Shown piece after piece: positions 62,360 through 64,000 of a stretch of 64,000 nucleotides of DNA. A model generated the notes under the pieces. The model ran no database searches. It saw nothing but the letters and a program-made list of their open reading frames with translations, and was not told the DNA's origin. The stretch is taken from positions 186,001 to 250,000 of the forward strand of contig CANLMR010000002.1 in assembly GCA_947492185.1 (NCBI GenBank). Direction: 5' to 3'. The translations under genes were made by a program, and so were the position numbers. The stretch comes from an uncultured Tenacibaculum sp. (GTDB lineage: Bacteria > Bacteroidota > Bacteroidia > Flavobacteriales > Flavobacteriaceae). Positions within the stretch are counted from its first letter, which is position 1; each line of letters begins with the position of its first letter.

Positions 62360-63175
62360 TTAAACAGCTACATCGTATTCTCTAAGTGCATCATTTAAAG
62401 ATGTTTTCTTATTTGTACTTTCTTTACGTTTTCCTATAATTAAAGCACATGGTACATTAAACTCTCCAGCTGCAAATTTTTTGGTATAACTTCCAGGAAT
62501 TACAACAGAACGAGCGGGAACTCTACCCTTCATTTCAACTGGCTCATCTCCTGTAACATCAATAATTTTAGTAGATGCTGTTAATACAACATTAGCTCCT
62601 AAAACAGCCTCCTTCTCTACTCTAACTCCTTCTACTACGATACAACGAGATCCTATAAAAGCATTATCTTCAATAATAACCGGTGCGGCTTGTAAAGGTT
62701 CTAAAACTCCACCAATTCCTACACCTCCAGATAAGTGAACATTTTTACCAATTTGTGCACATGAACCTACAGTTGCCCATGTATCAACCATCGTTCCTTC
62801 ATCTACATAAGCTCCAATATTAACATAACTCGGCATTAAAATAGTTCCTGCAGAAATATATGCACCATGACGCGCAACTGCATTAGGTACTACCCTAATT
62901 CCTTTCTCTTTATAATTTCTTTTTAACGGAATTTTATCATGATATTCAAAAATACCAGCTTCTAAAGTTTCCATTTTTTGAATTGGGAAATATAAAACAA
63001 CTGCTTTTTTAACCCATTCGTTTACTTGCCATCCGTCTGCAGTTGGTTCCGCTACACGTAACTCTCCTAAATCTAATAAATCAACTACTTGTCTTATAGC
63101 ATTTATGGTTTCTTCTTCTTTTAAAAGCTCTCTATTATCCCAAGCTTTTTCTATAATTGAACGAATTTCTGTCAT
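62360..63175 (-). CDS. dapD: Tetrahydrodipicolinate N-succinyltransferase
   Basis: A 271-residue hexapeptide-repeat enzyme of the succinylase branch of lysine/diaminopimelate synthesis, using succinyl-CoA. Conserved regions: VRVAEPTADGWQVNEWVKKAVVLYFPI-like N-terminal part, RHGAYISAGTILMPSYVNIGAYVDEGTMVDTWATVGSCAQIG, HLSGGVGIGGVLEPLQA and IEDNAFIGSRCIVVEG, plus the C-terminal PCALIIGKRKEST. It supplies diaminopimelate for peptidoglycan. It is a single gene with its own promoter and terminator. Confidence 0.96.
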   Translation of the reverse strand: MTEIRSIIEKAWDNRELLKEEETINAIRQVVDLLDLGELRVAEPTADGWQVNEWVKKAVVLYFPIQKMETLEAGIFEYHDKIPLKRNYKEKGIRVVPNAVARHGAYISAGTILMPSYVNIGAYVDEGTMVDTWATVGSCAQIGKNVHLSGGVGIGGVLEPLQAAPVIIEDNAFIGSRCIVVEGVRVEKEAVLGANVVLTASTKIIDVTGDEPVEMKGRVPARSVVIPGSYTKKFAAGEFNVPCALIIGKRKESTNKKTSLNDALREYDVAV

Positions 63176-63191
63176 TGTAAAATATTTTATG

Positions 63192-63199
63192 CAAATATA
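63192..63199 (-). promoter_or_regulatory. dapD promoter -7 box
   Basis: TATATTTG on the minus strand; start near 63185, leader about 10 bases to the ATG at 63175. Confidence 0.55.
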
Positions 63200-63268
63200 A
63201 ATCAGTATCTAAATTGAATAGCGAAAATACATTTTTTAAACAGAAATCGTTTCCTTGTTTAAAATGAG

Positions 63269-63276
63269 TATTTTTG
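63269..63276 (+). promoter_or_regulatory. ruvX promoter -7 box
   Basis: TATTTTTG matches TAnnTTTG; about 10 bases of leader to the TTG start at 63293. Confidence 0.5.
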
Positions 63277-63292
63277 CCAAAAATAAAATAAT

Positions 63293-63703
63293 TTGGCGCG
63301 TATACTTGCTATAGATTTTGGATTAAAAAGAACAGGAATAGCTGTTACTGATGAATTACAAATAATCGCATCAGGATTAACTACTGTTCCTACAGAAGAT
63401 TTAGTTTCTTTCCTTAAAGACTATACTTCTAAAGAAAGTGTTGAGCTTTTCTTAGTTGGTAAACCTAAACAAATGGATAATACCGATAGTGAAAGTGAAC
63501 AACTTATAGTTCCATTTTTAGAAAAACTAAAGAAAAAAATACCTTCTATTCCTATTGAACGAGTTGATGAACGCTTTACTTCTAAAATGGCTTTTCAAAC
63601 TATGATTGATAGTGGTTTGAAAAAGAAACAACGAAGAAACAAGGCTTTAGTAGACGAAATTAGCGCTACTATAATTCTTCAATCATATTTATATAGCAAA
63701 TAA
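63293..63703 (+). CDS. ruvX: Putative Holliday junction resolvase / pre-16S rRNA nuclease YqgF
   Basis: 136 residues from a TTG start at 63293, which gives ARILAIDFGLKRTGIAVTDELQ, the start of YqgF/RuvX proteins, with Asp7 as the first metal ligand. FLVGKPKQMDNTDSE and IERVDERFTSKMA carry the remaining Glu/Asp; the end DEISATIILQSYL is the RNase H-fold C-helix. Roles proposed for the family are Holliday junction resolution and maturation of the 5' end of 16S rRNA; both need this acidic site. def follows 56 bases later with its own promoter. Confidence 0.93.
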   Translation: MARILAIDFGLKRTGIAVTDELQIIASGLTTVPTEDLVSFLKDYTSKESVELFLVGKPKQMDNTDSESEQLIVPFLEKLKKKIPSIPIERVDERFTSKMAFQTMIDSGLKKKQRRNKALVDEISATIILQSYLYSK

Positions 63704-63726
63704 TTTAAAGTAAAAAACGTTATTTG

Positions 63727-63734
63727 TACTTTTG
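63727..63734 (+). promoter_or_regulatory. def promoter -7 box
   Basis: TACTTTTG matches TAnnTTTG; about 20 bases of leader to the ATG at 63760. Confidence 0.55.
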
Positions 63735-63759
63735 CGTGCATTTTAAAACTTAATTGTAT

Positions 63760-64000
63760 ATGATTTTACCGATTGTCGCATATGGTGATCCTGTTTTAAG
63801 AAAAGTTGGGAAAGAAATTGACAAAGATTATCCTAATCTTACTGAGTTAATTGCCAACATGAAAGAAACAATGTACAATGCCTCTGGTGTTGGTTTAGCT
63901 GCTCCACAAATTGGAAAAGATATTCGTTTATTCATTATAGACGCTTCTCCCTTTGCCGCTGATGAAGATTTAAGCGATGATGAACGTAAGGTTCTTGAAG
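63760..64000 (+). CDS. def: Peptide deformylase (partial, continues past the window)
   Basis: The first 80 residues are present, from ATG 63760 to the window edge. [21 protein letters not shown] and motif [11 protein letters not shown] (about 46-55) mark peptide deformylase, the iron/zinc enzyme that removes the formyl group from new proteins. The Cys and HExxH metal motifs lie beyond base 64000. The [19 protein letters not shown] insertion after motif I fits the type found in Bacteroidota. Neighbourhood with ruvX is common in this group. Confidence 0.94.
   Translation, partial: MILPIVAYGDPVLRKVGKEIDKDYPNLTELIANMKETMYNASGVGLAAPQIGKDIRLFIIDASPFAADEDLSDDERKVLE

Overview
The window is 64 kb of AT-rich, densely coding chromosome from a member of the Flavobacteriaceae (Bacteroidota), probably a marine genus such as Tenacibaculum or Polaribacter; the genus is a guess. 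The assignment rests on many TAnnTTTG -7 promoter boxes, a type IX secretion (T9SS) regulator (PorX) together with proteins carrying T9SS sorting tails, an LpxC-FabZ fusion, a stand-alone transketolase C-terminal subunit, a FecI/FecR/STN-TonB receptor trio, and Bacteroidota-specific families (DUF4199, DUF4258, DUF4105, PorV/PorQ-like). I saw no insertion sequence, prophage, CRISPR array or toxin-antitoxin pair. Most of the window is ordinary core chromosome.

Layout. 1-7.8 kb: end of a THUMP-like-domain gene, a structured intergenic RNA candidate, a SPOR protein, a glycine-rich triplicated barrel, smpB, maf, transketolase C subunit, a small barrel, an FKBP lipoprotein, an S4 protein, a phosphoribosyltransferase and aroK. 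7.8-8.4 kb: tRNA-Lys, tRNA-Leu and a small-RNA candidate. 8.4-15.1 kb: a carboxypeptidase-D-like-domain protein, a secreted T9SS endonuclease and purL. 15.1-16.5 kb: an unusually long noncoding region with an array of palindromes leading into an XRE regulator, then paired inverted terminators. 16.5-22.1 kb: a modular lipoprotein divergent from an ECF sigma/FecR/TonB-receptor signalling operon. 22.4-25 kb: a secreted M28 peptidase with T9SS tail. 25-31.6 kb (minus strand): fabG, sucD and the lipid A/efp cluster. 31.6-43.3 kb: an HD hydrolase, porX-tsaE-ald, recQ, kdsD-tatC, lptB and pssA. 43.3-49.8 kb: a hydrolase, a PorV/Q-like protein, a DUF4105 protein, aroQ, three related small barrels and xerD. 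49.8-56.2 kb: SRP RNA, then a glycosyltransferase/phosphohexomutase/ABC exporter operon. 56-64 kb: tRNA-modifying genes, a four-gene glycosyltransferase group, dapD, ruvX and the start of def.

The genes have a strong cell-envelope theme: lipid A synthesis (lpxD, lpxC-fabZ, lpxA, an LpxD-like paralogue), Kdo supply (kdsD), LPS export ATPase (lptB), core/O-antigen-type glycosyltransferases and a MsbA-type exporter, T9SS control (porX) with two T9SS cargo proteins, and several outer-membrane barrels.

The most interesting new structure is regulatory. A 17-bp sequence is repeated exactly upstream of both the modular lipoprotein and fecR, in the same orientation relative to each gene, and probably marks the promoter of the ECF sigma factor encoded between them. 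Upstream of the XRE gene are six copies of a TTACAATTGTAA-like palindrome, the last three spaced about one per 24-25 bp. Other points are two candidate small RNAs, a promoter lying inside a terminator hairpin, face-to-face overlapping promoters at xerD, a terminator ending four bases before a start codon, and several genes whose promoter abuts the ATG (possible leaderless mRNAs). All of this is read by eye; no searches or folding were run.
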